Positions 42,480 to 51,467 of a DNA stretch of 64,000 bases are shown here, one piece after another. Each line of letters opens with the position of its first letter. Within the stretch, counting starts at the first letter, position 1. The notes under the pieces are model-generated. The model saw nothing but the letters and a program-made list of their open reading frames with translations. It searched no databases and was not told the DNA's origin. A program made the translations under genes and the position numbers. Source of the stretch: Acidisoma silvae. Lineage in GTDB: Bacteria; Pseudomonadota; Alphaproteobacteria; Acetobacterales; Acetobacteraceae. Location of the stretch: NCBI RefSeq assembly GCF_020618775.1, contig NZ_JAESVB010000010.1, positions 1 to 64,000 of the forward strand. The letters are read 5' to 3'.

Positions 42480-43157
42480 TCAGTTTGAAAAAAGGCGCTG
42501 CGTCTGGTCCGGATGCCGCATGGCGGCGATATCGGCGAGCGGCGTGAAACTATGCATATCGTCGATATCCGGCATTGGCTCCGCAATCAGTTGCGCGAGC
42601 GCTGGCCGGAGGTCGGATAGGCTGCGCTGTGCATCGAGATGACTGATCAGGCCAAGCCGGATCGCCGCCGTGCAGAAGCTTTGCGCCATGCCATAGGCGC
42701 TGACGGCGAGCGCGCTCGGCCTATCCAGGCCGATGCCGGCCAGAACCAAGCCCTGGACGACGGGCAGATGGCCCTGCGCGTCGCCGAGGTCTATCGCATC
42801 CTTGAAATTGCGTGCACCGGGTGTGCCGAGCCGCAGATGCGTGCCCAACAGGGCGAGCCCTGCGCGCTTCGAACCCATACGCAGCGTTTCAATGGTTGCC
42901 CAGGCATCGGCCAGATCATCCAGCACCGTCAGTTCCGGCAGATCGGTCGCCGCCGCATAGGCATGGGCGATGATGACGCGGTCGCAACTCGCCCAGCGAT
43001 TCTGCATCTGACCGCCCAGGAAGGCGCCAAAGCCGGGCCGGGTGATCTGTCCATCGGCGATCAGCGATTCCAAACCCCAGGAGAAGGCAAAACCGCCGCT
43101 TGGGAACTGGCCGTCCCCGAATTGCAGCGCTGTCAGCAGAGTTGCGGGGTCACTCAA
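42480..43157 (-). CDS. ureF: Urease accessory protein UreF
   Basis: The protein (225 residues) starts at a TTG that overlaps the last codons of ureE; no ATG is available near the conserved N-terminus. Family motifs are TALQFGDGQFPSGGFAFSWGLESL at the start and the helical middle RWASCDRVIIAHAYAA, then GSKRAGLALLGTHLRLG. UreF bridges UreD and UreG during nickel delivery and gates GTP hydrolysis. It precedes ureAB by ten bases. Confidence 0.9.
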   Translation of the reverse strand: MSDPATLLTALQFGDGQFPSGGFAFSWGLESLIADGQITRPGFGAFLGGQMQNRWASCDRVIIAHAYAAATDLPELTVLDDLADAWATIETLRMGSKRAGLALLGTHLRLGTPGARNFKDAIDLGDAQGHLPVVQGLVLAGIGLDRPSALAVSAYGMAQSFCTAAIRLGLISHLDAQRSLSDLRPALAQLIAEPMPDIDDMHSFTPLADIAAMRHPDQTQRLFSN

Positions 43158-43599
43158 TGACTGAGACTTTGCCGGTGCTTTGCAGGTCAGCGAGGCGCGC
43201 GAGATACTCGTCTATCGGGCGGTCTAGCGCCACAAGCAGGCAGTCATCCTTAAACCGCACTTTCCAGTGCAGATTGCCGGCGAGATAGCCGAGTTCCATG
43301 GCGCCACCGGCGCTTGGGCGCAGCCGCAGCCAGTTTTGCTGGCCGACGCGCAGCACGATGGCGCGCTTGTCCTCCAGATGGATTAGCGCACCGTCGAAAA
43401 GCTGTGCGGATCGCGGCAGCGAGACGAAACAGGCCGTGCCGCGATCAGTATGGCTATGAAAGCGCCGTCGCGGCAGATCCACCGGCTCCACGAACAGCAC
43501 TTCCACCACGCCGTGATGGCTGATGGCGTGCAGCCGCTCGGCCAGAACGGGATCATCCTGGGATCCCAGTATCGCTTCGATCACAACTACGTCGTCCAT
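43150..43599 (-). CDS. ureE: Urease nickel metallochaperone UreE
   Basis: Starting at ATG 43599 gives 149 residues. The N-terminal peptide-binding-like domain contains LPRRRFHSHTDRGTACFVSLPRSAQLFDGALI. The metal-binding domain ends in MELGYLAGNLHWKVRFKDDCLLVALDRP, whose His is the dimer-interface nickel ligand. There is no His-rich tail. It supplies nickel to UreG. It is the first urease gene, 41 bases after the GlxA-type regulator, so the regulator may be part of the same transcript. Confidence 0.9.
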   Translation of the reverse strand: MDDVVVIEAILGSQDDPVLAERLHAISHHGVVEVLFVEPVDLPRRRFHSHTDRGTACFVSLPRSAQLFDGALIHLEDKRAIVLRVGQQNWLRLRPSAGGAMELGYLAGNLHWKVRFKDDCLLVALDRPIDEYLARLADLQSTGKVSVIE

Positions 43600-43640
43600 A
43601 GAGCGAGTGTTCCATCCCCCGCCGCGAATGTCGATACGGT

Positions 43641-44624
43641 TCAACCGATATCCGCGCGGGTTTCGAAGCGGCGGCGGTAATCGGCCGGGGTGACGTTCAA
43701 CTGCCGCTGGAAGGCGCGGCGGAAGCTATCGACATCGCCGAAGCCGCAGGCCGAAGCGACCTGCTTGGGCCGCTCGCCGGCTTCCAGCATCTGCCGCGCG
43801 GCTTCGATGCGGACAGCATTGACCCAAATGGCAGGTGTCTGCCCCAATTCCTGCTGAAACAGCCGCGCGAAATGCCTGGGGCTTAACCCGGCGCGGCTGG
43901 CGAGAGCGCCCAGGCTGGCATCCTCGCCGGGATGGGCAATGACCCAGCGCTGGATTTGCTGCAAGGAGGATCGCCCTGCCGGATTGGCCGTGCCACGGCG
44001 GCTGAACTGCAATTGGCCGCCGGGCCGCTTGAAGAACATGACAAGCTGGGAGGCGACGCGCTTGGCGATGTCCGGGCCGAGGTCTTCCTCGACCAGCGCC
44101 AGCGCAAGGTCCAGCCCGGCCGTGACCCCAGCCGCCGTGCGCACCGGCCCGTCATGCACATGCAGGGCATCGACGACCACTTCGACGGCTGGAAAATCTT
44201 GCGCCAGCCTGTCGGCAACTGCCCAATGGGTGGTGACGCGGCGCCCATCCAGCAAGCCTGTCGCAGCCAGCGCCAGCGCGCCGCTACAGACAGAGCCGAA
44301 GCGGCGAGCGCGAGGCGCTTCCCGGCTCAGCCAGTCCAGAATCTGCGGTTTAGGCAGCGCGTCCGCCAGATGCGGCGCACCGGCCACCAGCAGCGTGTCG
44401 CATTGTCTGAGCGCCTCGCCGATAACAGTATCAGGAAGAAGACGCATGCCGGAGGAACTGGCGACCGGGCCGGGTGCGGTGCCGATGACCTTCAGCTCAT
44501 AGGCCAGTGCGCCCGCCTGGAGATTGGCTTCCGCGAAGACGTCCAAAGGCCCGGCGACGTCCAGCAGCTGCACGCCGGGCAGGGCGAGGATGCCGATAAG
44601 GCGTGGTGCGCCGGGGCGTCTCAT
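43641..44624 (-). CDS. GlxA-type AraC-family regulator
   Basis: The protein (327 residues from MRRPGAP; an upstream ATG at 44672 would add 16) has an N-terminal DJ-1/PfpI-like domain (LIGILALPGVQLLDVAGPLDVFAEAN, and FGSVCSGALALAATGLLDGRR with a Cys at the nucleophile-elbow position). Two AraC HTH motifs follow at the C-terminus (ASLGALASRAGLSPRHFARLFQQELG; KQVASACGFGDVDSFRRAFQRQLNVTPADYRRRF). Such proteins sense small nitrogen compounds. It lies directly upstream of ureE on the same strand and diverges from the HD-domain gene, so it may control both. Confidence 0.92.
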   Translation of the reverse strand: MRRPGAPRLIGILALPGVQLLDVAGPLDVFAEANLQAGALAYELKVIGTAPGPVASSSGMRLLPDTVIGEALRQCDTLLVAGAPHLADALPKPQILDWLSREAPRARRFGSVCSGALALAATGLLDGRRVTTHWAVADRLAQDFPAVEVVVDALHVHDGPVRTAAGVTAGLDLALALVEEDLGPDIAKRVASQLVMFFKRPGGQLQFSRRGTANPAGRSSLQQIQRWVIAHPGEDASLGALASRAGLSPRHFARLFQQELGQTPAIWVNAVRIEAARQMLEAGERPKQVASACGFGDVDSFRRAFQRQLNVTPADYRRRFETRADIG

Positions 44625-44716
44625 TCTCGGGTCAAATGTCCATTTTTGTCGTGTCACGATGATAGAAGACATTCACTGGAATTTCTAGTCTGCTCTCACA
44701 GGCATAGGAGAAGACC

Positions 44717-45355
44717 ATGAGCAGATTTGAGGCCGTCGCGATTCCGGACAGCAAGCTGGCCCGCGAGGTGACCGAGATCGTCAGGGACACAGCGTCCGAA
44801 CTGCTCTTCAACCATTCCAGCCGGGTCTATCTGTTCGGCGCCATGGCAGGACAGCATCGTGGCCTGCATTTCGACCGGGAGCTGCTTTACACGGGTGCGA
44901 TGTTCCATGACATGGGGCTGACCAAGGCTCACAGCAGCGCGGATGAGCGGTTCGAGGTGGACGGGGCCAATGCGGCAAGGGACTTCCTGAGACGCCAGGG
45001 CATTGCGCAGGCCGACATTGATACGGTCTGGACCGCCATTGCACTCCACACCACGCCCGGCATCCCGCAGCATATGCATCCCGTGGTAGCGCTGGTGACC
45101 GCAGGCGTGGAGATGGACGTGCTGGGTCTGACCTATAAGGAGTATTCAGACGCGGAGCGCGATGCGGTGACGGCGGCTTTTCCGCGCACGCCGCAATTCA
45201 AGGAAGATATCATCCAGGCCTTTTATGACGGCATCAAGCACAAGCCGCAGACGACCTTCGGCAATGTGAAAGGTGACGTGCTGGCGGATAAAGACCCGAG
45301 CTTCCGGCCCGGCAATTTTTGCCATGTCATCCGCTGTTCCTGCTGGAAGGGCTAG
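44717..45355 (+). CDS. HD-domain hydrolase resembling cyanamide hydratase
   Basis: The 212-residue protein has an HD-domain with FNHSSRVYLFGAMAG, LLYTGAMFHDMGLTKAH (His-Asp pair, about residues 63-64) and AIALHTTPGI, giving a metal site. The FNHS-R-x-Y-x-FG opening is the signature of the cyanamide hydratase-like HD group, members of which hydrate cyanamide to urea; many relatives are uncharacterised. It diverges from the regulator of the urease operon, and urea is urease's substrate. The neighbourhood suggests a cyanamide-to-ammonia route, which is inference. Its last four bases overlap the convergent epimerase gene. Confidence 0.75.
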   Translation: MSRFEAVAIPDSKLAREVTEIVRDTASELLFNHSSRVYLFGAMAGQHRGLHFDRELLYTGAMFHDMGLTKAHSSADERFEVDGANAARDFLRRQGIAQADIDTVWTAIALHTTPGIPQHMHPVVALVTAGVEMDVLGLTYKEYSDAERDAVTAAFPRTPQFKEDIIQAFYDGIKHKPQTTFGNVKGDVLADKDPSFRPGNFCHVIRCSCWKG

Positions 45356-46545
45356 GCCGCTGGTGGCGCCCAGACTCTGATTTGGGGGTAGCGCCCCGTC
45401 GGCTGGGGATAATTCTGGCGTAGCTCCGGAGAGACTGCGCGGATACGCGCCTCACTGTCCGCTAAGGCAGACGCCCCGTCCAGAACGCGAAGAACGGTAT
45501 GGTAGCGGCGTTCTTCGGCGTGCCGCAGCCAAATCAACTCGCCACGCTCTTCCGCAAAGGCGCGGCCGAGGACATGATTGGTTGCAGGCTCAATTCCCAA
45601 AGCATATCCGCCGGCGCGAAAATTTTGCCATTCGAAGTGACAGGGGAATTCATCGGCGCGCGTCTCGACCTCGAAGCCGAGGCCAAGGCGGTCATTTAGC
45701 AGGGCCGTGCGGACAAGGCCTTCGCCGTCTGGGCGCATGTCATGCTGCCAGACCTGTTCCCGGAACGTGGGGCTGGGAGGCCCCATGCGATGACAGCCAA
45801 TACCCTGCCGCTCATAGTCGGCACCGGCATGGGATGCCCACAGCGTCTCGGCGATGGGCGCGACATAGCGCGCCCCTTCGTCCAGCAAGGGATAGCCGAG
45901 ATTGATATGATACAGATACATATGCGGCGTTGGTGAAAAGCCCTGATTGACGATACGATCCTGGATCAGGATTTCGTCCGATCCCAGACGTGTCTCGATG
46001 CGGCGGATGAGATGCAGATTCTCGCCGAACAGCGCGACCTGCCGCACAACGCCCTCGCACCACAGCACGCAATCATCGCCATCCCAGATTTCACCATAGC
46101 CGGTCAGCCGGCCGGGCAGCATACTGACGCGCCCGTGCAACGTCGTTTGCACCTTGGTGCGGCCAGGATAGTCGAAATGCGCTGCCCCGGCTTTTCCGCC
46201 GCTCAGGATTTGATCGAGGCCGCAGGTGACAAGCAGGCCGGAGGCTGCGCGTAGCCAGCCGAGCCCGTCCTCACCTTCAGGATTAACGAGGGAGGGATGT
46301 GGAAAGCCGACGGGGGAGTGCCAGCCGAGGGCGCGGCCCTTGTGCTCGCATTCACCAATGTCGAAACCGCGGTCGATCATCACGGTGAAGCGCAGGCCGG
46401 TGCCGGTGCGGAATTCCAGCAGCCGCACGTCACGCTCAGCACCGTCCTCGAACCGCAGCAGGCGGACGCCGGCGACCTGGGAAAGACTGCCGCAGCGCGC
46501 GGCGACCGCTCGCCTGTCCAGGGCCTGGCCGAACAGCGTTACCAT
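45352..46545 (-). CDS. DUF4432 aldose 1-epimerase-like protein
   Basis: The 397-residue protein is a galactose-mutarotase-fold protein of the DUF4432 type. Visible features are the early VRLLRFEDGAERDVRLLEFRTG, FTVMIDRGFDIGECEHKGRALGWHSP, TTLHGRVSMLPGRL with a candidate catalytic His, HMYLYHINLGYPLLDEGARY and GIEPATNHVLGR. Members are thought to interconvert sugar anomers or related isomers. It is the final gene of the ten-gene sugar operon, overlapping the creatininase-family gene by seven bases. The exact sugar is unknown. Confidence 0.85.
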   Translation of the reverse strand: MVTLFGQALDRRAVAARCGSLSQVAGVRLLRFEDGAERDVRLLEFRTGTGLRFTVMIDRGFDIGECEHKGRALGWHSPVGFPHPSLVNPEGEDGLGWLRAASGLLVTCGLDQILSGGKAGAAHFDYPGRTKVQTTLHGRVSMLPGRLTGYGEIWDGDDCVLWCEGVVRQVALFGENLHLIRRIETRLGSDEILIQDRIVNQGFSPTPHMYLYHINLGYPLLDEGARYVAPIAETLWASHAGADYERQGIGCHRMGPPSPTFREQVWQHDMRPDGEGLVRTALLNDRLGLGFEVETRADEFPCHFEWQNFRAGGYALGIEPATNHVLGRAFAEERGELIWLRHAEERRYHTVLRVLDGASALADSEARIRAVSPELRQNYPQPTGRYPQIRVWAPPAA

Positions 46546-47354
46546 TTGCTGTCATCTCCGCGCAGCGTAACCCAGTCGGATCGTTTGGCCGCGATGTCGG
46601 CCCAGATCGGTTCCATGGCCGCCATCGGCAGGAAGGAAGGTGGCGCGCGATCGAGGGAGAAGGTATGAACGGCATCGCCGATGGCGGTGATCGAGGCTTC
46701 GATGATGCCTTGCCCTTCCAAGGCACTTGCTTCCGCGACATCGGGGTTCTGTGCGAAACGGCCGAGCGGGTCAGTCATCGCCCATGATGCGCGGTCCATG
46801 GCGACGAGGTGGGGGCGGATATGGAGAAGCTGCGACAGTTCGTAGCGGCCCGCGTGGTCGCCTTCATAGCGGCCGGCTACGAGTTCCGGGTCACTGCGTA
46901 CGAAATGCGCGATGGGGTAATGGGCGGCGAAGGCGTCCGCCACCATGCGCAGATCCGCCTGATTGGCATTGTGGCCGGAGATGACGACGATGCCCTGGAA
47001 TCCGGCATTGCGGAAAGCCCGAAACTGATACAGCAATGTTTCCAGAACCAGATGCGGCGGCAGGGCGGCCAGAAGCGGGTTGACGCCGCCCATCACATCC
47101 CGCAGCCAAGGGGCGTGATAGCCGGTTTCATGAATGTGGTAGGCCATGGTCGGCGCCACAATTCCGCCGAAGCGGCATGCCGCCTGCGTCGCCAGATACT
47201 CCGCCTTGATGGTATCCAAGCCGAAGGGCGCGACATGGCCATGCGGCTCGCATAGTCCCATGGGCAGATAGACGACCGGAAACGCGTCGCGACGAGCGAT
47301 GAATTCGGCGGGCTTGAGCTCTGCCCAGGCGACGGCATCGGGTGTCACCGTCAT
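46539..47354 (-). CDS. Creatininase-family amidohydrolase
   Basis: The 271-residue protein has the metal-binding pattern of creatinine amidohydrolase: YLPMGLCEPHGHVAPFGLD (Glu, His, Asp), VVISGHNANQADLRMVA and GDHAGRYELSQLL. Family members open cyclic amides (creatinine, riboflavin and mycofactocin intermediates) or dehydrate sugar amines. The usual GDHAGE-ETS reads GDHAGRYELS, so the acidic ligand is shifted. It overlaps both neighbours in the sugar operon, implying that it acts on a sugar-derived lactam, lactone or amide; that is inference. Confidence 0.85.
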   Translation of the reverse strand: MTVTPDAVAWAELKPAEFIARRDAFPVVYLPMGLCEPHGHVAPFGLDTIKAEYLATQAACRFGGIVAPTMAYHIHETGYHAPWLRDVMGGVNPLLAALPPHLVLETLLYQFRAFRNAGFQGIVVISGHNANQADLRMVADAFAAHYPIAHFVRSDPELVAGRYEGDHAGRYELSQLLHIRPHLVAMDRASWAMTDPLGRFAQNPDVAEASALEGQGIIEASITAIGDAVHTFSLDRAPPSFLPMAAMEPIWADIAAKRSDWVTLRGDDSKW

Positions 47355-48346
47355 GGCCTGCCGAAATGCTTGACGTTGGTGAAGTTCTTGATGAAGCGGT
47401 GACGCGTCACCAGCAAATGAAATGTCTCCGCATCCAGGGGCGGTTCGTCGAGTGCGGCAATATTTTCTTCCGCGAAAGCCGGGATATGCATTGAGGTGAT
47501 GGCGGTGGTGATGCCGGGGTCGGCCAGCACGAATTTAATGGCGAGTGCGGCCAGCGAGCTGGCATGGGCCGGAAGGAAGCGCCGCAGCGCTGCGACCTTT
47601 TCGATATAGGTTTCCCGTGACACGGTGCCGTCGAAATAATCACGGCGGAAATCACCCTCCGCGAATTCACTTTCCGGCGTGAGAAAGCCGGTGAGGCCGC
47701 CCTCATCCAGAATGCAGCGCGCGATGACGGCAACTTTATGCGTGATGCAGAATGGCACCAGCACTTCCAGCGCGGTCGGGTCAAAGATATTCACGATGGT
47801 CTGCACGCTGTCGATGAGGCCGCTGGAAACGATCGGCAGCACCATGTCAGACCGGTGATCCGGCACTGAAATGCCGATCTGCCCGACTTTACCTTGGCGT
47901 TTGAGGGTTTGCAGTTCCTCCATCCAATCGCCGGCCATGCCCCAATTCGCCCAATAGGTATGGAGCTGGAGAAGATCGATATGGTCCAGCCCCAAAGCAC
48001 GCAGCGAGGCTTCGCAGGAGGCTGTCACCTGGCCTTTCGGGAAAGCGGCTTCCACCGGAACGGGGGTACCCCATTGGGTGATACCGGCCAGGCCTTCGAC
48101 CTTGGTCGCCACAAAGGGCTTTGCCCCAGGCCATTGCGCCAAGGCGCATCCGACCAGAAATTCGGATTCGCCATAGGCGCGGGCAGTGTCGATGAAGTTC
48201 ACACCGCGATCCAAGGCCAGATGCAGGGCGCGGATATGCTCGGCTTCGCTTTGCTGGCCGAACCATCCCGCGAAACCCATGGCACCGAAGCCAAGCCGGC
48301 TGACGCGCCGTCCGCTTGCTGCAAATTCTGCATATTGCATCGTCAT
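47351..48346 (-). CDS. Aldo/keto reductase
   Basis: Starting at MTMQYAEFAASGRRVSRLGFG the protein has 331 residues. The aldo/keto reductase tetrad is complete: Asp in VNFIDTARAYGESE with its Tyr, Lys in PFVATKVEG, and His in IDLLQLHTYW. NADP(H)-dependent interconversion of sugar aldehydes or ketoses with alcohols is expected. It overlaps the creatininase gene by four bases and follows the desaturase gene after seven, so it is inside the sugar operon. Confidence 0.9.
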   Translation of the reverse strand: MTMQYAEFAASGRRVSRLGFGAMGFAGWFGQQSEAEHIRALHLALDRGVNFIDTARAYGESEFLVGCALAQWPGAKPFVATKVEGLAGITQWGTPVPVEAAFPKGQVTASCEASLRALGLDHIDLLQLHTYWANWGMAGDWMEELQTLKRQGKVGQIGISVPDHRSDMVLPIVSSGLIDSVQTIVNIFDPTALEVLVPFCITHKVAVIARCILDEGGLTGFLTPESEFAEGDFRRDYFDGTVSRETYIEKVAALRRFLPAHASSLAALAIKFVLADPGITTAITSMHIPAFAEENIAALDEPPLDAETFHLLVTRHRFIKNFTNVKHFGRP

Positions 48347-48353
48347 GCGTCTC

Positions 48354-49415
48354 TCAGCTTTTACGGCTGTCGGGCAATTGGCGGCGAACGAAATGATGAG
48401 GGTCATGCCGCTGGCGCCAGAGTGTCGGGATGATTTCCCGATAGGCTTCCCAAAGGCCGCCATAGGGACGCGGACAATCGGCTTTCACCGCGTCATGCAA
48501 GGCCGGCAGGGCATGATAGGGCACCATGGGGAACATGTGATGCTCGACATGATAATTCATGTTCCAATACAGAAACCGAAAAACCGGATTCATGTAGACG
48601 GTTCGGCTGTTCAGCCGATGATCCAGAACGTCTTCCTGCAAACCGGCATGTTGCGTGATGCCAAAAATAATGAGCAGCCAGGCCCCATAGAAAGTCGGCA
48701 GGCCGATGAGCATTGCCGGCAGGATGGAGTGCAAGGCGACGCAGGCGATGATGACCGCGAGCAGAACGGCGATATAGAGGCGCGCATAGAGAAACACCTT
48801 GGGGCGCTCCATATCGGGAATATAGGTCATCTCCGCTTGTGTCAGGCGGCCCGTGGCATGACGTCCAATTTGCCGCAGCGATGCAGGACCGCTTTTGAGC
48901 GACAGCATATTAAGGATGACGTTCATCACTTGCGCCGGACGTGGCACCGCGATTTCTGGGTCGCGTCCGACGATGATGGTATCCGTATGATGCCGCGCAT
49001 GGCTCCAGCGCCAAACGGTCGGTTCGCGCAGCAGCATGAAACTGGCGATGACATAGACTGCATCATTCATCCAGCGCGTTTTGAAAGCGGTGCCATGGCC
49101 GCATTCATGCCAGCGGCTGTCGGATGACGAACCGTAGAGCACGCCATAGGCAATGACGAAGGGTAGCGCCCACCACGAACCCCAGAAGGCGATCATCCCT
49201 GCCGCCATGGCAGCGAGAAGTGCGAACCATAGCAGCGTGTCGCGGATGGCAGGCCCGTCGCTGCGCCGCATGAGCGCCTTCAACTGCGAGCGCGGCAGCG
49301 GCGTCGCATACCAGGATGCGGCGCTTAACCCTTTTTCCACGGCAAGACGGGCATCCTCCCCGGTCAGGCTATAGTCCCGCATGCGGGCGGCGCTCATGGC
49401 GGCGGTCGCGCTCAT
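48354..49415 (-). CDS. Membrane fatty acid desaturase
   Basis: The 353-residue protein is an integral-membrane di-iron desaturase with three histidine clusters: HECGHGTAF, HARHHTD and NYHVEHHMF, plus QHAGLQED. Hydrophobic spans lie around residues 60-95, 120-135 and 210-255. Relatives introduce double bonds in membrane lipids or hydroxylate or desaturate other lipophilic chains. It is transcribed in the middle of the sugar operon, between the TIM-barrel isomerase and the aldo/keto reductase, with gaps of 20 and 7 bases, which is an odd place for lipid chemistry. A glycolipid or unusual hydroxylation role is possible. Confidence 0.9.
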   Translation of the reverse strand: MSATAAMSAARMRDYSLTGEDARLAVEKGLSAASWYATPLPRSQLKALMRRSDGPAIRDTLLWFALLAAMAAGMIAFWGSWWALPFVIAYGVLYGSSSDSRWHECGHGTAFKTRWMNDAVYVIASFMLLREPTVWRWSHARHHTDTIIVGRDPEIAVPRPAQVMNVILNMLSLKSGPASLRQIGRHATGRLTQAEMTYIPDMERPKVFLYARLYIAVLLAVIIACVALHSILPAMLIGLPTFYGAWLLIIFGITQHAGLQEDVLDHRLNSRTVYMNPVFRFLYWNMNYHVEHHMFPMVPYHALPALHDAVKADCPRPYGGLWEAYREIIPTLWRQRHDPHHFVRRQLPDSRKS

Positions 49416-49435
49416 CTTTACTGTCCTAACCCTGG

Positions 49436-50341
49436 TCAGACGCCGAGCGCGCGCAGCTTGCCGTCCAGGAATTTCTTGGCGCGCGGCACATCCGACTCAT
49501 CCAGATGCTCGATGATGAGCGGGATATTCGGGTGTTTCTCAGACAGGCGCTTGAGGTAATAGTCATAGTTCAGCGTGCCGAGACCGGGCGCCGGCAATTC
49601 GATGGAACCGACACCACGGAAGGAATGTGCTTCCGACGCGTCGATCTCCGCATGTTTCTCGCTCGTCTCGGTCGAGCGCTTGACGTCCTTGGCATGGGCG
49701 ATGCGCACATGGCCGGCGAGCGTATCGAAAATCTGCTTCAGCACGACATCCATTTTATCGATATTGTGATCCTCGAAGTAATTCGTGGGATCCATGAGCA
49801 GGCCAAGGCCGGGGTGATCGACCTCGGCAAAAACGCGAACCGTCTCCTCAACCGAGCCGATGACGTTGTTGACATAGGTTTCCAGCAGGAACACTGCACC
49901 ATGGTCGTACGCGACCTGAGAGAGTTCGGCGATGACCTTTCGGCAATCCTCGAACCCTTCCTCGGTCTTGTTCTTGGGGTGATGCACCCAGTCCGAGTCC
50001 GTGTTGAACGTGCCGGTCTCGGAAATCACATAGGGCGTGCCGAAGTTCCGGGCGTTGCGAATGATGGCCTTGAGATAGTCCAGACGGCGCTTGCGTTCAT
50101 CCGGATCGGGATGGACGATATTCGTATAGCCTGAGATGGCGCAGATCGGCAGATTGTAGTCCCGGAAGGTTTCCCTCACCAGCTTCGCTTTTTCGATGGT
50201 GATCGAATCGGGCGTCGAAAAGTCGATATCCTTGAAAGCAAGGTCAAGCTGCACGGTATTGAAGCCGATCGACTTGATGCGCCGTGCCTGCTCTGCGAGA
50301 GCATAGGGAAAATAGCCGCTGAAGATGCCAACTTGCTGCAT
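49436..50341 (-). CDS. Sugar phosphate isomerase/epimerase-type TIM barrel protein
   Basis: The 301-residue protein has the xylose-isomerase-like barrel pattern: VGIFSGYFPYALAEQARRIKSIGFNTVQLDLAF, then AVFLLETYVNNVIGSVEET (metal Glu), LLMDPTNYFEDHNIDK (Asp), RIAHAKDVKR (His) and PLIIEHLDESDVPRA (Glu). These are the four metal ligands of the family. It probably isomerises or epimerises a keto-sugar made by the oxidoreductase encoded just upstream. AGGA precedes the start. It lies 27 bases from the Gfo/Idh/MocA gene. Confidence 0.9.
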   Translation of the reverse strand: MQQVGIFSGYFPYALAEQARRIKSIGFNTVQLDLAFKDIDFSTPDSITIEKAKLVRETFRDYNLPICAISGYTNIVHPDPDERKRRLDYLKAIIRNARNFGTPYVISETGTFNTDSDWVHHPKNKTEEGFEDCRKVIAELSQVAYDHGAVFLLETYVNNVIGSVEETVRVFAEVDHPGLGLLMDPTNYFEDHNIDKMDVVLKQIFDTLAGHVRIAHAKDVKRSTETSEKHAEIDASEAHSFRGVGSIELPAPGLGTLNYDYYLKRLSEKHPNIPLIIEHLDESDVPRAKKFLDGKLRALGV

Positions 50342-50368
50342 TGTTTTTGTTCCTGTTGTTGTCAGCGT

Positions 50369-51466
50369 TCAATAGCCGAATTCGGAGAGTTTGACGGTCC
50401 GTTCTTGCTCGGACGAACGATAGGCGGCTTCGACCAGGGCCATGGTCGCGAGGTTATCCTCGGCATTCAGTGCCGGGCGCGTGCCGGTGGCGAGTGCGTA
50501 TTGCAATTGCTCCATCACGCCCGCGAAAGCCTGCGGAAACCAGCGGGTCGTCCAAGTCGGCTCTACCCATTTTCCGTCCGTCGCCGTTTGTGACGAATAG
50601 CGCAGGGTGGAGGCCGATCCGTTCGGATAGTCCGGCCAGCCGATGCTGCCCTGGGCGATGCCGGTCGTACCCTCGACCCGCCATTTGATATAGATATCGC
50701 CATCATAACCCTCCGCACGCGGGCCAGCCCAGACGTCTTCCAGAGACAGCGCGATCAGGCCTGAACGAAAGGTGAGGGTGGAGACGCAGATGCCGTCCTT
50801 ATGCGCGAAGTCGGTGCGCGGATCAGGACGCACGGTGGTGGAAATCGCCTCCACCTCGCCAAACAAATAGCGCAGCACATCGAGATGGTGGATCGACATA
50901 TTCAGCAGCGTCAGCCGCCCGTAGTCGCGCAGGAAAGGCTGCCAATGCGGAATGGCGCGCATCTCGATGCTGGCGATGACGGGCGTGCCGACTGCGCCAT
51001 GCTCCAGCACCTGTTTCAGCACGCGCATGGACTGGTCGAAGCGCATATTCTGGTTCACGGAAAGGATCTTGCCCGCTGCACGCGCTTCGGCGGCGAGTGC
51101 TTCGGCGGTCGCGAGGTCGAGCGCCAGCGGCTTCTGCGCGAGAATAGCGCGAATATGCGGCTGCTTCAGTGCGTGCCGAATCAGGTCCGGCTGCTGATGC
51201 GGCGGATAGGCGATATCGAGAATTTCATAATCGTGAGCCTCGATCAGTGCTTTCGGCGTGTCATATACTGTCGCAATGCCCCAGCGCTCGGCTACGGCGG
51301 CGGCCTTGTCGGGGCTGCGGGATGCGATGCAGGCCACCGGGAATCCGGCCTCATGATAAGCGGCGAGATGGATATCGGCCATGATGAAGCCGGCGCCGAT
51401 GCAGCCGATGCGAAATTCGCGGCTGCGGATAGGCGCATCGGGTGTGAAGTTGATCGGGTCAGCCAA
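50369..51466 (-). CDS. Gfo/Idh/MocA-family oxidoreductase
   Basis: A TTG at 51466 is the best start: it follows GAGGAGG at ideal spacing and begins one base after the permease stop, giving LADPINFTP and 365 residues. A longer frame would overlap the permease by 44 bases. The Rossmann loop IGCIGAGFIMADIHLAAYHEAG and the sugar-dehydrogenase motif (AQKPLALDLATAEAL in place of EKPLA) are present. It is expected to oxidise a sugar or inositol hydroxyl with NAD(P)+. It is the first enzyme gene after the transporter genes. Confidence 0.9.
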   Translation of the reverse strand: MADPINFTPDAPIRSREFRIGCIGAGFIMADIHLAAYHEAGFPVACIASRSPDKAAAVAERWGIATVYDTPKALIEAHDYEILDIAYPPHQQPDLIRHALKQPHIRAILAQKPLALDLATAEALAAEARAAGKILSVNQNMRFDQSMRVLKQVLEHGAVGTPVIASIEMRAIPHWQPFLRDYGRLTLLNMSIHHLDVLRYLFGEVEAISTTVRPDPRTDFAHKDGICVSTLTFRSGLIALSLEDVWAGPRAEGYDGDIYIKWRVEGTTGIAQGSIGWPDYPNGSASTLRYSSQTATDGKWVEPTWTTRWFPQAFAGVMEQLQYALATGTRPALNAEDNLATMALVEAAYRSSEQERTVKLSEFGY

Positions 51467-51467
51467 G

